Positions 1 through 9,909 of a DNA stretch of 64,000 nt are shown one piece after another (the stretch's first letter is position 1; each line of letters begins with the position of its first letter). The notes beneath the pieces are model-generated. The model was not told the origin of the DNA. It ran no database searches and was given only the letters and a program-made list of their open reading frames with translations. The translations under genes were made by a program, and so were the position numbers. The DNA is from Chitinophaga ginsengisegetis (GTDB taxonomy: Bacteria; Bacteroidota; Bacteroidia; Chitinophagales; Chitinophagaceae), in the NCBI RefSeq assembly GCF_900168065.1, contig NZ_FUZZ01000003.1:620001-684000 (forward strand), given 5' to 3'.

Positions 1-3000
1 AGTGCTGTTCGTGTAGGCATGATGTTTAGTGATCAGATCCTGTAACAGTGCTACATCTGCCGGATCCAGCGGATCCAGGTCGATCATATCCCTGTTGCAG
101 TAGTTGGCGAAAGTTCCTTTCACATCGTATACATAAGCGATACCACCGCTCATACCTGCTCCGAAGTTACGGCCGGTTTCACCCAGTATCACCGCTTTAC
201 CCCCGGTCATGTATTCACATCCGTGATCACCTACTCCTTCTACTACTACTGTAGCGCCGGAGTTACGTACACAAAAGCGTTCGCCTGCCTTACCGCGGAT
301 GAAAGCTTCACCGGAAGTAGCTCCATAGAAACAAACGTTACCTGCGATAATATTTTCTTCCGCCTTGAATCCTGCTTCTCCGTGTGGATAGAGGATCAGT
401 TTGGAACCAGACAAACCTTTACCGAAGTAGTCATTGGCTTCTCCTTCCAGTTCCAGCGTTAAACCTTTAGTGGTAAAGGCGCCGAAGCTTTGGCCTGCAG
501 ATCCGATAAACTTGAAGTGCAGGGTGTCTTCCGGTAATCCTTCGCTCTTGTAGCGTTTGGATATTTCGTTAGACAGGATAGTACCGATGGTACGGTCTGT
601 ATTTTTTACAGGGAACTGCTGATATACCCTGGCTTTCTTTTCCAGTGCAGGCTGTGCGGCCTTCAGCAATTGCCAGTCGATTACCTCGCTGATGCCGTGA
701 TCCTGTTCTTCCTGTTTGTACAGGCCGGTTTCGGCAGAAGCTTCTTCTTTATATAAGATCGGTGACAGATCCAGTTTTTGTGTTTTCCAGTTGGTGATGT
801 TATCACGCATCTGGAGGCATTCTACCTGACCCACCATTTCATTGATGGTGCGGAAGCCCAGATCAGCCATGATTTCGCGGAGTTCTTCCACGAGATAGGT
901 GAACAGGTTTACCACGTGTTGCGGATCGCCGGTGAAGCGTTTGCGCAGTTCAGGGTCCTGGGTAGCCACACCAACAGGACAGGTGTTTACATGGCATTTA
1001 CGCATCATGATACAACCTTCTACCACGAGGGCAGCGGTGGCAACACCCCATTCTTCAGCGCCCAATAAGGTAGCAATCGCAATGTCGCGGCCGGTTTTCA
1101 GCTGACCATCTGTTTGCAGTACTACCCTGCTGCGGAGCTTATTTTTTACGAGGGTCTGGTGTGATTCTGCTAAGCCCAGCTCCCACGGCAAACCTGCGTG
1201 TTTGATAGAGCTTTCCGGAGAAGCACCGGTACCACCATCGAAACCAGAAACCAGTACCACATCGGCGTGTGCTTTTGCAACACCGGCTGCGATAGTGCCA
1301 ACACCAGCCTTGGATACCAGCTTCACGCTGATACGGGCGGCACGGTTAGCATTTTTCAGGTCATAGATCAGCTGCGCCAGATCCTCAATAGAGTAAATAT
1401 CATGGTGAGGAGGCGGAGAAATGAGGCCCACACCTGGTGTGGAGTGCCTTACTTTTGCGATCCACTCATCCACTTTATGGCCGGGCAACTGCCCGCCTTC
1501 GCCGGGTTTTGCACCCTGTGCCATTTTAATCTGTAGTTCGTCGGCATTGGTCAGGTAGTAGCTGGTAACCCCGAAACGGGCGCTGGCAACCTGTTTGATG
1601 GCAGAACGCATAGAGTCGCCGTTTTCCAGCAGCTCATAACGCAGCTCATCTTCCCCACCCTCACCGGTATTACTTTTTGCGCCGATGCGGTTCATAGCAA
1701 TGGCCAGTGTGGAGTGTGCCTCGTGGGAAATAGATCCGAAGCTCATGGCACCGGTAGCGAAACGCTTGAAGATGCTGGAAGCTGGTTCTACTTCATCAAT
1801 GGAAATAGATGGACGATTCTTTTTAAACGTAAACAGGCTCCGTAAAGTGGCTGCTTTTTCGCTTTGATCGTTTACTGCCTTTGAATACTTTTTGAAAGCA
1901 GCATAGTCGCCCATGCGGGTAGCCAGTTGCAGATAGTGAATAGTAGTGGGATTAAAGAGATGGAATTCTCCTTTACGTTTCCACTGATATACACCACCTT
2001 CTGTTAAACGCTGAACCGGAGTTTCTTTACGACCGTAGCCCATCCAGTGTTTAGCCAGTGTTTCACGGGCAATTTCATCGAGGCCTAATCCCTGTATACG
2101 GGAAACGGCGCCGGTGAAATATTTATCAACAGTTGCCTGGTTGATACCCAATATTTCAAAGATCTGTGCCCCCTGGTAAGATTGCAGGGTGGAGATGCCC
2201 ATCTTGGAAAATACTTTCAGAAGGCCATCACAGATTGCTTTAATATAATTTTTCTTCAGTTTATCTACATCGAGAGCGGTGTCCAGTTTGCCATTCAGCT
2301 TCATATCGCGGATGGTGCTGAGTGCCAGGTACGGGTTGATGGCGGTTACGCCAAAGCCCAGCAGGCAGGCAAAGTGGTGTACTTCCCAAACATCACCGGC
2401 TTCCACGATCAGTCCTACCTGGCCACGGTAACCCTTACGGATCAGGTGGTGGTGAACTGCAGATGCAGCCAGGATAGATGGAATAGCGGCGTGTTCTGAG
2501 TCGATAGCACGATCAGAAAGAATGATCACTTCAAAACCATCTTCCACTGCATCTACCGCGTAGCGGCATAAGCGGGCCAATCCTTTTTCCAGGGAGCCGG
2601 GCTTACCGTCTGCCTTGAAATAAGTGTGTAATGTTTTGGCCTGGAACAAACCAGTATCGATACTACGGATCTTTTCCAGTTCGTGGTTGTTGAGAATCGG
2701 GTGACGCAATGCCAGTCCGTGGCAGTGCAGCGGATCTTCATCCAGCAGGTTGCCGTTGTTGCCTACAAAAGTAGCCAGCGACATCACCAGTCTTTCCCTG
2801 ATAGGATCAATCGGTGGGTTGGTTACCTGTGCAAACAATTGTTTGAAATAGTTACAGAGATGTTGTGGCTGATTGCTCAGTACTGCCAGCGGGGTATCTG
2901 TACCCATAGAGCCAACAGGTTCCTTGCCATCAATTGCCATTGGGGCAATGATGTGATCCAGGTCTTCTGTGCTGTAACCGAATGCGCGCTGGTATTTAAA

Positions 3001-4407
3001 GATCTGGTCGTGTTCCAGGTGAGTAAAGGTTACTCTTGGTTCCGGCAGTTCTTCCAGGCGGATCTTATATTTATTCAGCCATTCGCCATAAGGTTGCTGG
3101 GAGCAGATCTGTTGTTTCAGCTCTTCATCACCTATGATACGGCCCTGGTCCATGTCTACGATAAACATTTTACCGGGTTGCAGGCGGCCTTTCTCTTTAA
3201 TATTCTTTGGATCGATGGGTAATACACCGGCTTCAGAAGCCATGATTACGCGATCGTCTTTTGTTACCACAAAGCGGCTTGGACGTAAACCATTACGATC
3301 CAGGGTAGCGCCAATGATTTTACCATCGGTGAAAGAAATGGAAGCAGGACCATCCCATGGCTCCATGAGGGAGGCATGATATTCATAGAATGCTTTCTTT
3401 TCTTCGCCCATGTCTTCGTTGCCATCCCATGCTTCCGGTACCAGCATCATCATTACATGCGGCAGGGAGCGGCCTGTCATGGTGAGCAGTTCAATTACGT
3501 TATCCAGGCTGGCGGAGTCGGACTGGCCTTCTTCCACAATGGGAAGCAGCATTTCCATCTCTTCTTTGCTGAAGTATTTGGAAATAAAGTCCCTTTCGCC
3601 GGCGCGGAGCCAGTTGAGGTTACCTTTCAGGGTATTGATTTCACCGTTGTGGGCAATGTACCTGTAAGGGTGAGCCAATCTCCAGCTGGGGAAAGTATTG
3701 GTAGCAAACCTGGAGTGGATGAGGGCAAAGGCAGACACCATTTTCTCATCGCTCAGGTCTGTATAGTAATGACGCACCTGGTAGGTGGTCAGCTGACCTT
3801 TGTATACAATTGTTTTATAAGAGAGGGACGCAATGTAAAACAGCGATTTCTCTTTTGGAACGGTATTGCGAACAGTTTTGGAAACGTAGTTACGGAGCAC
3901 AAACAGTTTGCGCTCAAAAATTTCCGGATCGCTGATATGATAAGGACAGGCGATAAATACCTGTTCAATTTCCGGTTCTACAGAAAGGGCAGATTCACCA
4001 ATGCCATCCGGACGTACCGGTACTTTACGGTAGCCAAGAATTTCCAGGCCCAGTTTCTCTGCGCTGCGTTGAAATATCTCGCGGCATTCTTCACGCCAGC
4101 GTGGTTCTTTCGGAAAGAAGACCATGCCTACACCGTATTTTCCAAATTCCGGTAAGGCGATGCCCAGTTTCAGACATTCGTCATACAGGAACTCGTGGGG
4201 CGTTTGAAACAGTATCCCTGCACCATCTCCCGTGTTCTGCTCACAACCGCAGGCTCCGCGGTGTTCCATGTTTTCCAGCATGGTTAAGGCATCACGTATA
4301 ATATGGTGGGATTTACGACCCTTGATGTGGGCAGTAAAACCTGTTCCGCAGGCATCATGTTCAAATTCCGGACGGTATAAACCTTGCGTTTGCTTCACTT
4401 CATCCAT
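1..4407 (-). CDS. gltB: Glutamate synthase (NADPH) large subunit, 3' end cut by window edge
   Basis: Makes two glutamates from glutamine and 2-oxoglutarate in nitrogen assimilation. The reading frame starts at 4407 and runs off the left edge after 1469 codons, so a few tens of C-terminal residues are probably missing compared with the usual ~1500. The N-terminus reads MDEVKQTQGLYRPEFEHDACGTGF. Cys20 is the expected amidotransferase nucleophile, exposed after removal of a short propeptide. The [3Fe-4S] ligand motif C-x5-C-x4-C followed by PVGVATQ is visible near 920-1020. The glycine-rich C-terminal beta-helix domain lies in the first ~500 bases. The small subunit gltD would be expected beyond position 1. 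A weak promoter-like TATCTTTA lies at 4493-4500. Confidence 0.97.
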   Translation of the reverse strand, partial: MDEVKQTQGLYRPEFEHDACGTGFTAHIKGRKSHHIIRDALTMLENMEHRGACGCEQNTGDGAGILFQTPHEFLYDECLKLGIALPEFGKYGVGMVFFPKEPRWREECREIFQRSAEKLGLEILGYRKVPVRPDGIGESALSVEPEIEQVFIACPYHISDPEIFERKLFVLRNYVSKTVRNTVPKEKSLFYIASLSYKTIVYKGQLTTYQVRHYYTDLSDEKMVSAFALIHSRFATNTFPSWRLAHPYRYIAHNGEINTLKGNLNWLRAGERDFISKYFSKEEMEMLLPIVEEGQSDSASLDNVIELLTMTGRSLPHVMMMLVPEAWDGNEDMGEEKKAFYEYHASLMEPWDGPASISFTDGKIIGATLDRNGLRPSRFVVTKDDRVIMASEAGVLPIDPKNIKEKGRLQPGKMFIVDMDQGRIIGDEELKQQICSQQPYGEWLNKYKIRLEELPEPRVTFTHLEHDQIFKYQRAFGYSTEDLDHIIAPMAIDGKEPVGSMGTDTPLAVLSNQPQHLCNYFKQLFAQVTNPPIDPIRERLVMSLATFVGNNGNLLDEDPLHCHGLALRHPILNNHELEKIRSIDTGLFQAKTLHTYFKADGKPGSLEKGLARLCRYAVDAVEDGFEVIILSDRAIDSEHAAIPSILAASAVHHHLIRKGYRGQVGLIVEAGDVWEVHHFACLLGFGVTAINPYLALSTIRDMKLNGKLDTALDVDKLKKNYIKAICDGLLKVFSKMGISTLQSYQGAQIFEILGINQATVDKYFTGAVSRIQGLGLDEIARETLAKHWMGYGRKETPVQRLTEGGVYQWKRKGEFHLFNPTTIHYLQLATRMGDYAAFKKYSKAVNDQSEKAATLRSLFTFKKNRPSISIDEVEPASSIFKRFATGAMSFGSISHEAHSTLAIAMNRIGAKSNTGEGGEDELRYELLENGDSMRSAIKQVASARFGVTSYYLTNADELQIKMAQGAKPGEGGQLPGHKVDEWIAKVRHSTPGVGLISPPPHHDIYSIEDLAQLIYDLKNANRAARISVKLVSKAGVGTIAAGVAKAHADVVLVSGFDGGTGASPESSIKHAGLPWELGLAESHQTLVKNKLRSRVVLQTDGQLKTGRDIAIATLLGAEEWGVATAALVVEGCIMMRKCHVNTCPVGVATQDPELRKRFTGDPQHVVNLFTYLVEELREIMADLGFRTINEMVGQVECLQMRDNITNWKTQKLDLSPILYKEEASAETGLYKQEEQDHGISEVIDWQLLKAAQPALEKKARVYQQFPVKNTDRTIGTILSNEISKRYKSEGLPEDTLHFKFIGSAGQSFGAFTTKGLTLELEGEANDYFGKGLSGSKLILYPHGEAGFKAEENIIAGNVCFYGATSGEAFIRGKAGERFCVRNSGATVVVEGVGDHGCEYMTGGKAVILGETGRNFGAGMSGGIAYVYDVKGTFANYCNRDMIDLDPLDPADVALLQDLITKHHAYTNST

Positions 4408-4739
4408 TTGGTTTAGATTTTTTGCTTTGGCACACCCTTCCCTTCTGACTTGCGCCGCGGGTGATGGTGTACGATATAATTCGGGAACGGTTTAAAGATA
4501 CTAAAGGAACGCGGTATTTTTTGTATAAACTTTTGTCAGACGGTTAAAATTTAGAAAAATATAAAAAGAGGAGGTTAATTGTTAGAATTTTTGAAAAAAT
4601 GACTGCTCCCTCACGACAAATTGGCCCCGTTTTAAGGCTCAGGCTGACAGGTTTAAGGGCGCCCCTGATTATAACACTTTTATGCGGGGTACTTTTTTCA
4701 GCCACCTTGTATTATATTTGAATGATACCCTTTACTAAC
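4408..4739. other. Intergenic region between gltB and a divergent secreted protein
   Basis: About 330 bases between divergent genes. It holds a possible gltB promoter (TATCTTTA on the minus strand, 4493-4500) and a good promoter for the rightward gene (4713-4720). A 40-codon frame at 4599-4721 with a hydrophobic end is present, but I cannot support it as a gene. Nothing else was recognised. Confidence 0.5.
4713..4720 (+). promoter_or_regulatory. Bacteroidota -7 promoter element upstream of the secreted protein
   Basis: TATATTTG matches the TAnnTTTG consensus of the Bacteroidota primary sigma factor. Transcription would begin near 4725. The ATG at 4722 would then lie at or before the transcript start, which favours the ATGs at 4740 or 4761 as the real start. 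Confidence 0.55.
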
Positions 4740-5840
4740 ATGAACGCCTATACCAATTTTATGCTCCAGAAGCTATTCATAAGTGCGTTTTTAGTGTCTG
4801 CCGGGTTTCTGCTGCCGGCCCGCGCACAGGACGCCGCCGAAGCACCGGCTACCATCTCACAAAAAAAAGTAAGCCTGGGTAAAGCCTCCCCCTTTACAGA
4901 TAGCCTGCAGGCTAAAGTATCCGGGATCGCCATCGTCAATGCAGTATGGGATACCAGCCGCATAGGGTTTCTGCAAACCGGGCTTTTCAATAATAAGGCG
5001 GAAGCCATTCCCGATAAGGAAATGGGCCAATACCTGCAGGAATATGTGAATAACACCTTCGGCGGCGTATTTACTCCTGGTAAACCCCGGCTGATATGGG
5101 TGGTGGAGGACCTGCGCATTGGAGAACGTACCCAGATGATGGGTGAAAAAGCCTACGTCCGCGTAAAGGCAACCGCCTATGTACAAACCGGGGAGGATAC
5201 TTACAAACTGCTGAAAGTCATGGATATAGTGCATTTGAACAACGGCTTTGATGTAACCCATCAACACCGGAACAATATCTCAAATGCCTTTAAGGAATTT
5301 TATACAGCAGGTATAGACACTATAGATGCCGTGTTGGCCGACACGCAGCCAGGGCTCTCCTACGCCGGTATCACAGATGTTTATGCAAAAAAACGGGAGC
5401 TGCCGGCGCTGAAAGCTCCGGTGATGAACGACGGGGTGTACCTGTCTTTTGCCAGTTTCCTGGAAAATAAGCCGGATATCCTGCAATTTGAAACAAAGGG
5501 AAAAGCCGGCAAAGTGAAGGTGTATGCGATTCCCGGCGACGGTCAGAAAACAATTATTCCTGCGTTATGGGGCGTGGTAAAAAACGGAGCGGTATTCAAG
5601 TACACCAACAAATCGCTGATAGGATTGTCCAGGAGCGGTCATGGTTATGTGATCACGTCTTACCTGTCGGCATATGAAAGAAGACAAACAGCCATCATTG
5701 GCGGGGCTTTAATTGGAGGGGTTGCCGGTGGTTTGCTTGGATCCACTACTGCCCTGCAGCATACAGATGCCTTCCCGGAATTAAAACTGCCCGCAGAAGC
5801 TACCGCGATAGATATGGAAACAGGCGCACTGATTTTTTAA
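4740..5840 (+). CDS. Secreted protein of unknown function with glycine-zipper-like segment
   Basis: About 366 residues; I do not recognise the family. The N-terminus is a signal peptide (LQKLFISAFLVSAGFLLPARA, cleavage before QDAAEA), so the product should be exported. Near the C-terminus (about residues 317-337) a small-residue stretch, IIGGALIGGVAGGLLGS, resembles glycine-zipper membrane or oligomer segments. Start choice: ATGs at 4722, 4740 and 4761 are all in frame. A promoter at 4713-4720 makes 4722 unlikely. A start at 4761 would give the most typical signal peptide. The gene stands alone, divergent from gltB and convergent with the glycosidase. Its stop codon lies in the loop of a hairpin. 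Confidence 0.75.
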   Translation: MNAYTNFMLQKLFISAFLVSAGFLLPARAQDAAEAPATISQKKVSLGKASPFTDSLQAKVSGIAIVNAVWDTSRIGFLQTGLFNNKAEAIPDKEMGQYLQEYVNNTFGGVFTPGKPRLIWVVEDLRIGERTQMMGEKAYVRVKATAYVQTGEDTYKLLKVMDIVHLNNGFDVTHQHRNNISNAFKEFYTAGIDTIDAVLADTQPGLSYAGITDVYAKKRELPALKAPVMNDGVYLSFASFLENKPDILQFETKGKAGKVKVYAIPGDGQKTIIPALWGVVKNGAVFKYTNKSLIGLSRSGHGYVITSYLSAYERRQTAIIGGALIGGVAGGLLGSTTALQHTDAFPELKLPAEATAIDMETGALIF

Positions 5841-5850
5841 TGCGCCTGTT
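5819..5850. terminator. Hairpin terminator enclosing a stop codon
   Basis: The 10-bp arms AACAGGCGCA (5819-5828) and TGCGCCTGTT (5841-5850) enclose a loop containing a T run and the TAA stop of the upstream gene (5838-5840). It sits between convergent genes 18 bases apart. Confidence 0.6.
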
Positions 5851-5858
5851 CCCCGCAG

Positions 5859-7400
5859 CTATGGCTCAAAGAGGAATTGTACTTTACCATTTACCTGCCG
5901 CATACGCAGCGGTTCGCTGATATGACTTTCATTCTGCAACCTGTCGAGTGCCGTTACTATATAGGTATACAGCTTTCCTTTCACATAAGTGAGGTCCTTA
6001 AATTCGGGATCGGAAGACTGCGACAGAATGCTGATAATTTTCGTAGGGTCGCTGACGTTAATTGCCTCATTTTGCTCAAACCGGTACAGTACATATTGTT
6101 TGGTATGACCGCTGGTATCATCATCCGCCCAGTGTATTTCCAATCCTCCCGGCCGTTCAAATGCATCAATAAAGTAAGGCGCTTCCGGTGTTTCCTTTGG
6201 CAGCCACGACATGATTGGCCGTAGTGCGGGATATTTATAAACGCGGGTACGCAACGCATCTTCAATACCCAGCGGGTTGCCGCGGAAAGAGGCGGCACTG
6301 TAAAAAATACTGCCCTGGATAGTGTTCAGTGTTCTGGCCTCTTCTATTTGTGCCGGTAACTCATTCGGGTTTTTCCACGCAGCATTGCTGCCAATCCGGT
6401 ATACGCCGTGACCAATATACACCTGGCGGCCATAGCCATGCTGGCTCCACCAGTTCAGTAATATTTCGTAGTCGGCCAGCCGGTGTCCGCGCTCCCAATA
6501 GATTTGCGGCGCTACGTAGTCGATCCAGCCGTTTTTCAGCCATTTCAGGATATCGGCAAACAGGTCGTCGTAGTTGGTTTGACCGCCTTTGGTATAAGAC
6601 CCTTCCTGATCTTTGTCCTTATTACGCCAAACGCCAAAAGGACTGACACCAAATTTAACCCAGGGCTTTTCTGCTTTGATGGCAACGCTCAGCATTTTTA
6701 TGATGGCATCTGTATTGGAGCGGCGCCAGTCATCTTTCATCATATTATTGCCATACAGGCGGTAGGAACTGTTATCCGGGAATTCCTTTCCGGGAACGCG
6801 GTAAGGATAAAAATAATCATCGAAATGTACGGCGTCAATATCGTAGCGTTTCACCACATCGCGGATAACCATCGTTACATATTCCCGCACTTCCGGGATG
6901 CCCGGATCAAAATATTTTTTATTGTCGTAGGTAACGAACCATTGTGGTTTCAGGCGGGTGATGTGATTGGCGGCCACGCTGCTGCGGCTTGTATTAAACA
7001 CGGCTCTGTACGGGTTAAACCAGGCGTGAAATTCCATGCCGCGTTTATGTGTTTCTTCCACCATGAATTGTAACGGATCATAGTAAGGATTTGGCGCCTG
7101 CCCCTGTACGCCGGTGAGGTATTCGGACCAGGGTTCATAAGGGGAAGGATAAAAGGCATCGGTAGCCGGGCGCACCTGCACCACTACTGCATTCATACCA
7201 TTTCGCTGTTGCTGGTCGAGTAGAGCAATGAACTCCTGTTTTTGCTGTTCTGTACTTAACCCGCGCCGCGATGGCCAGTCAATATTTTCCACAGTGGCGA
7301 TCCATACCGCTCTCAGTTCGCGTTTGGGGGGCAATTGCGCCCATGCCTGCTGCATTCCAATAATCAATAGTATTGCGCCTGCTATAAATTGCTTCAACAT
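5859..7400 (-). CDS. Family 10-like glycoside hydrolase (GHL10/DUF187), exported
   Basis: 513 residues with a signal peptide (MLKQFIAGAILLIIGMQQAWA). The body is typical of the GHL10/YddW-type family: it opens with ELRAVWIATVENIDWPS, then a TIM-barrel with QVRPATDAFYPSPYEPWSEY, EFHAWFNPYRA and DAVHFDDYFYPY. Family members act on peptidoglycan or surface glycans. The last ~110 residues look like a fibronectin type III domain. It is single, convergent with the gene to its left and followed on the same strand by an independent upstream MscS gene. A TATTTTCG promoter-like element lies at 7427-7434, 27 bases before the start. The substrate is not known from the sequence. Confidence 0.9.
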   Translation of the reverse strand: MLKQFIAGAILLIIGMQQAWAQLPPKRELRAVWIATVENIDWPSRRGLSTEQQKQEFIALLDQQQRNGMNAVVVQVRPATDAFYPSPYEPWSEYLTGVQGQAPNPYYDPLQFMVEETHKRGMEFHAWFNPYRAVFNTSRSSVAANHITRLKPQWFVTYDNKKYFDPGIPEVREYVTMVIRDVVKRYDIDAVHFDDYFYPYRVPGKEFPDNSSYRLYGNNMMKDDWRRSNTDAIIKMLSVAIKAEKPWVKFGVSPFGVWRNKDKDQEGSYTKGGQTNYDDLFADILKWLKNGWIDYVAPQIYWERGHRLADYEILLNWWSQHGYGRQVYIGHGVYRIGSNAAWKNPNELPAQIEEARTLNTIQGSIFYSAASFRGNPLGIEDALRTRVYKYPALRPIMSWLPKETPEAPYFIDAFERPGGLEIHWADDDTSGHTKQYVLYRFEQNEAINVSDPTKIISILSQSSDPEFKDLTYVKGKLYTYIVTALDRLQNESHISEPLRMRQVNGKVQFLFEP

Positions 7401-7490
7401 CAGCCTGACTTTTTAACCGTAAGATGCGAAAATAGCAAAAAGCAAGGCTGATCCGATACAAATATGTGATTCTTATGAAGATAGCGGAAA

Positions 7491-9359
7491 CTAATCCTTC
7501 TCCATTTTCAACTTTGTGGCAGGCGCCTGGTAATTTTCGGGTAAATATTCCGCTGGAACTGTGGTCATATTTCCATCACGGTGGGCAATGAAATGCGGCG
7601 ACATAATTTCAATACCTGCAGCATTAAACTCGTCGATAATATGCCGGTGGAGATCCGAGTAGATGACCGCCATTTTATGGGAATGATCGGTGTACACATT
7701 GATTTCGTAAGCGATGGCAAAATCATCCAGGCTGGTTTGTAAAACAAAGGGAGGTTTGTCTTTCATAACGCCATCCGTATCTATAGCTGCTTTGATCAGC
7801 ATTTCATGTACTTTTTTCCAGGGCACTTCATAGCCGATAGTAACAGTAGTATGTAAGATGAGGCCGAGGTCTTTACTGGATGTGGTGAAGTTAATGGTAT
7901 GGCCACTTAATATACTGGCGTTGGGCACCGTAATTTCTTCGTTCTTAATCGTGCGCAGCCTGGTTACCAGCAGGTTCTTTTCTATTACATCTCCCGTAAT
8001 TTCCCCGATTTTCACCCGGTCACCGATCTTAAACGGACGCATATACGTAATTACAAAACCCGCTATCACATTGGAAATGGCGGAAGAAGAGCCTAATGAA
8101 AACAGGATGCCGAGGAAAACTGAAACGCCCTGGAATATTTTTGAATCCGATCCGGGTAAGTAAGGAAATATTACCACGAACATAAAAGCATACAGCAGGA
8201 ACTTGATACCGCTTCCGGTGGGCCTTGCCCAATCGGCATAAAAGCCTTTGATGGAGAGGTTGCCGGCAGCCACTTCTTCGGCGAGGTAATTTACGAGTTT
8301 TACGAGGTACCGCGTTACAAAATAGATCACGATGATCGTGAGTAATTTGGGAAGATAGTGTAAGAAGCTTAGCAGGATGGATTTTATGGGAGATAATGTC
8401 CAGTTGATCAGCTTATCGGCAATCCCTTTTGTCCAGGGAAAGATGCTGAATACAAAGGGAAGTGTGATATAAAAGACGAGAAGGATAGCTACGATCCGTA
8501 CTACGCGCAATATGTTAAAAACAATACCTATCTGCTTTTGCTGGTTCAGCAGCGCATAGTCTTTTACTTTCACGCCTTTAAAGTAGCGGTCTTTTTCCCG
8601 GACAATCCTTTTGCGCAGGCGTTTGAACAAGCGGTTGATGCCGTACACAATAGCGGAAAAAACAACGATGATAAGCAGTAGCCAGCCTATCCTGATGAGA
8701 ACATTCTGCAGGCTGCTGTCTTCCTTTTCCTGTAGTATTGCTTTGCGTACAGCGGCAGCATATTGTTGCGCTACCTCTGCTTTGTCGTGGTCCAGCCACA
8801 GGGCGTCGTCATCTGTTACGCTTAACAGCACCAGTTCATTATAGGTAACGTCTATATTGTTTTCGTTTGGTATAACCTTAATGGAATCGGGGACAAAGAA
8901 AGGATCGTCGGCCAGCTGCGCCAGTTTGTGGTCAATGTTCGCAGCCCGGTCGCTGGGATGCAGTGGTCCCAGTTTATTATAAATATAGAAGAGGGTGTCG
9001 CGGTGGAAGGGAACAACCGGAATGCCTTTGTTAGTGGCTTTCAGCTGGATGATGCGCTGCCGGGCGGCTGCCTTTTTCAGTGAGTCGGCCTGTTCAAAAG
9101 CAGAGAGCTTCTGTTGCAGTTCTTTTTTGCGGTTATCGTTGTCGTTGGTGATCAGCAGCAGTTGTTGCTGCAGTTGTTTTTTCTGTTCATTATCTGCTTT
9201 CTGGAGGGAATCGCTTTCCCGGAGCAGGCGGGTGGTCAGGATCAGTTGTGAGTCGGTGAGGGAGTCGCGGGTAGCTTTGCTGCTATCGTTTTGCGCATTG
9301 CATAGCAAAGCCCAACCAGTCAGAATGGTAGTAAAGTAGAGGGTAAAAACAATTTTCAT
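7491..9359 (-). CDS. Mechanosensitive ion channel, MscS family
   Basis: 622 residues. Signal peptide first, then a charged glutamine/lysine-rich stretch (about residues 30-115) likely to form a coiled coil, then a soluble periplasmic region. Transmembrane helices start near residue 225 (LLLIIVVFSAIVYGI), with more at about 285-310, 335-360 and 385-420. The MscS pore and beta domain follow, with SSSAISNVIAGFVITYMRPF and KIGDRVKIGEITGDV. These channels open under hypo-osmotic membrane tension. It is larger than the minimal E. coli MscS (286 residues), like the extended YbdG/YnaI-type channels with an added N-terminal domain. Confidence 0.92.
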   Translation of the reverse strand: MKIVFTLYFTTILTGWALLCNAQNDSSKATRDSLTDSQLILTTRLLRESDSLQKADNEQKKQLQQQLLLITNDNDNRKKELQQKLSAFEQADSLKKAAARQRIIQLKATNKGIPVVPFHRDTLFYIYNKLGPLHPSDRAANIDHKLAQLADDPFFVPDSIKVIPNENNIDVTYNELVLLSVTDDDALWLDHDKAEVAQQYAAAVRKAILQEKEDSSLQNVLIRIGWLLLIIVVFSAIVYGINRLFKRLRKRIVREKDRYFKGVKVKDYALLNQQKQIGIVFNILRVVRIVAILLVFYITLPFVFSIFPWTKGIADKLINWTLSPIKSILLSFLHYLPKLLTIIVIYFVTRYLVKLVNYLAEEVAAGNLSIKGFYADWARPTGSGIKFLLYAFMFVVIFPYLPGSDSKIFQGVSVFLGILFSLGSSSAISNVIAGFVITYMRPFKIGDRVKIGEITGDVIEKNLLVTRLRTIKNEEITVPNASILSGHTINFTTSSKDLGLILHTTVTIGYEVPWKKVHEMLIKAAIDTDGVMKDKPPFVLQTSLDDFAIAYEINVYTDHSHKMAVIYSDLHRHIIDEFNAAGIEIMSPHFIAHRDGNMTTVPAEYLPENYQAPATKLKMEKD

Positions 9360-9408
9360 TCCCGAAGCTTTTGTTTAAAGTACGGAAAATTCGGGTAGCA
9401 GCAGGCGG

Positions 9409-9861
9409 CTATATCTTCCTTTTTGTATACTGGCTGTAATCCGGCAGACTGGCTTCGTACTCCTGGTGCATCAGGGGTGATGTAAGGAGGAAGTCGGCAG
9501 ACGCGCGGTTGCTGGCCATCGGAATATTCCATACCACGCCTAAACGCAGCAGGGCTTTGATATCCGGGTCATGAGGCAACGCTTCCATCGGGTCCCAGAA
9601 GAAAATGATCACGTCAAGTTCTCCGGTGGCCACCAGGGCGCCAATTTGCTGATCGCCGCCCAGGGGGCCACTCAGGAGTTTTCTTACAGATACATCCAGC
9701 GCCTGTTCTATCAGCAGGCCGGTTGTTCCGGTTGCATATAGTTCATGCCGGCTCAGTACTGTTTTATTATAGATGGCCCATTCAATTAACTCCGCCTTTT
9801 TATGGTCGTGAGCAATAAGGGCAATTCTTTTGCGGGCTTTTAAAACTTTTGATGTTTGCAT
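9409..9861 (-). CDS. mgsA: Methylglyoxal synthase
   Basis: 150 residues, the expected size. It converts dihydroxyacetone phosphate to methylglyoxal and phosphate, a bypass of lower glycolysis under phosphate limitation. Family motifs are present: KRIALIAHDHKK at the start, YATGTTG, the phosphate/catalytic region SGPLGGDQQIGA, the segment FFWDPMEALPHDPDIKALLR, and NIPMASNRASADFLL. The aspartate of GGDQQ is the expected catalytic base. It lies 49 bases downstream of nothing on its strand except the ferritin gene on its far side, which has its own spacing of about 50 bases; the two may be co-transcribed. The start at 9861 is the only good ATG. Confidence 0.96.
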   Translation of the reverse strand: MQTSKVLKARKRIALIAHDHKKAELIEWAIYNKTVLSRHELYATGTTGLLIEQALDVSVRKLLSGPLGGDQQIGALVATGELDVIIFFWDPMEALPHDPDIKALLRLGVVWNIPMASNRASADFLLTSPLMHQEYEASLPDYSQYTKRKI

Positions 9862-9870
9862 ATATGATCA

Positions 9871-9878
9871 CAAAAGTA
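9871..9878 (-). promoter_or_regulatory. -7 promoter element close to the mgsA start
   Basis: On the minus strand this reads TACTTTTG, a full match to TAnnTTTG. It ends only 10 bases before the mgsA ATG, so the leader would be about five bases. No TTG element is visible at the usual distance, which lowers confidence. Confidence 0.4.
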
Positions 9879-9909
9879 ATAAGTGACGCGCAATAATTAA
9901 ATCTAATGT

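Noticed and set aside
2683..4155. Open frames of 179 and 259 codons on the plus strand
   Set aside because: They are antisense to gltB, whose coding frame is continuous and clearly homologous; they show no domain features.
4599..4721. 40-codon frame (starting MTAPSRQIGP) with a hydrophobic end before the secreted protein
   Set aside because: Its stop overlaps the promoter-like element and the downstream ATG. No ribosome-binding or conservation evidence could be obtained, so it is not listed as a gene.
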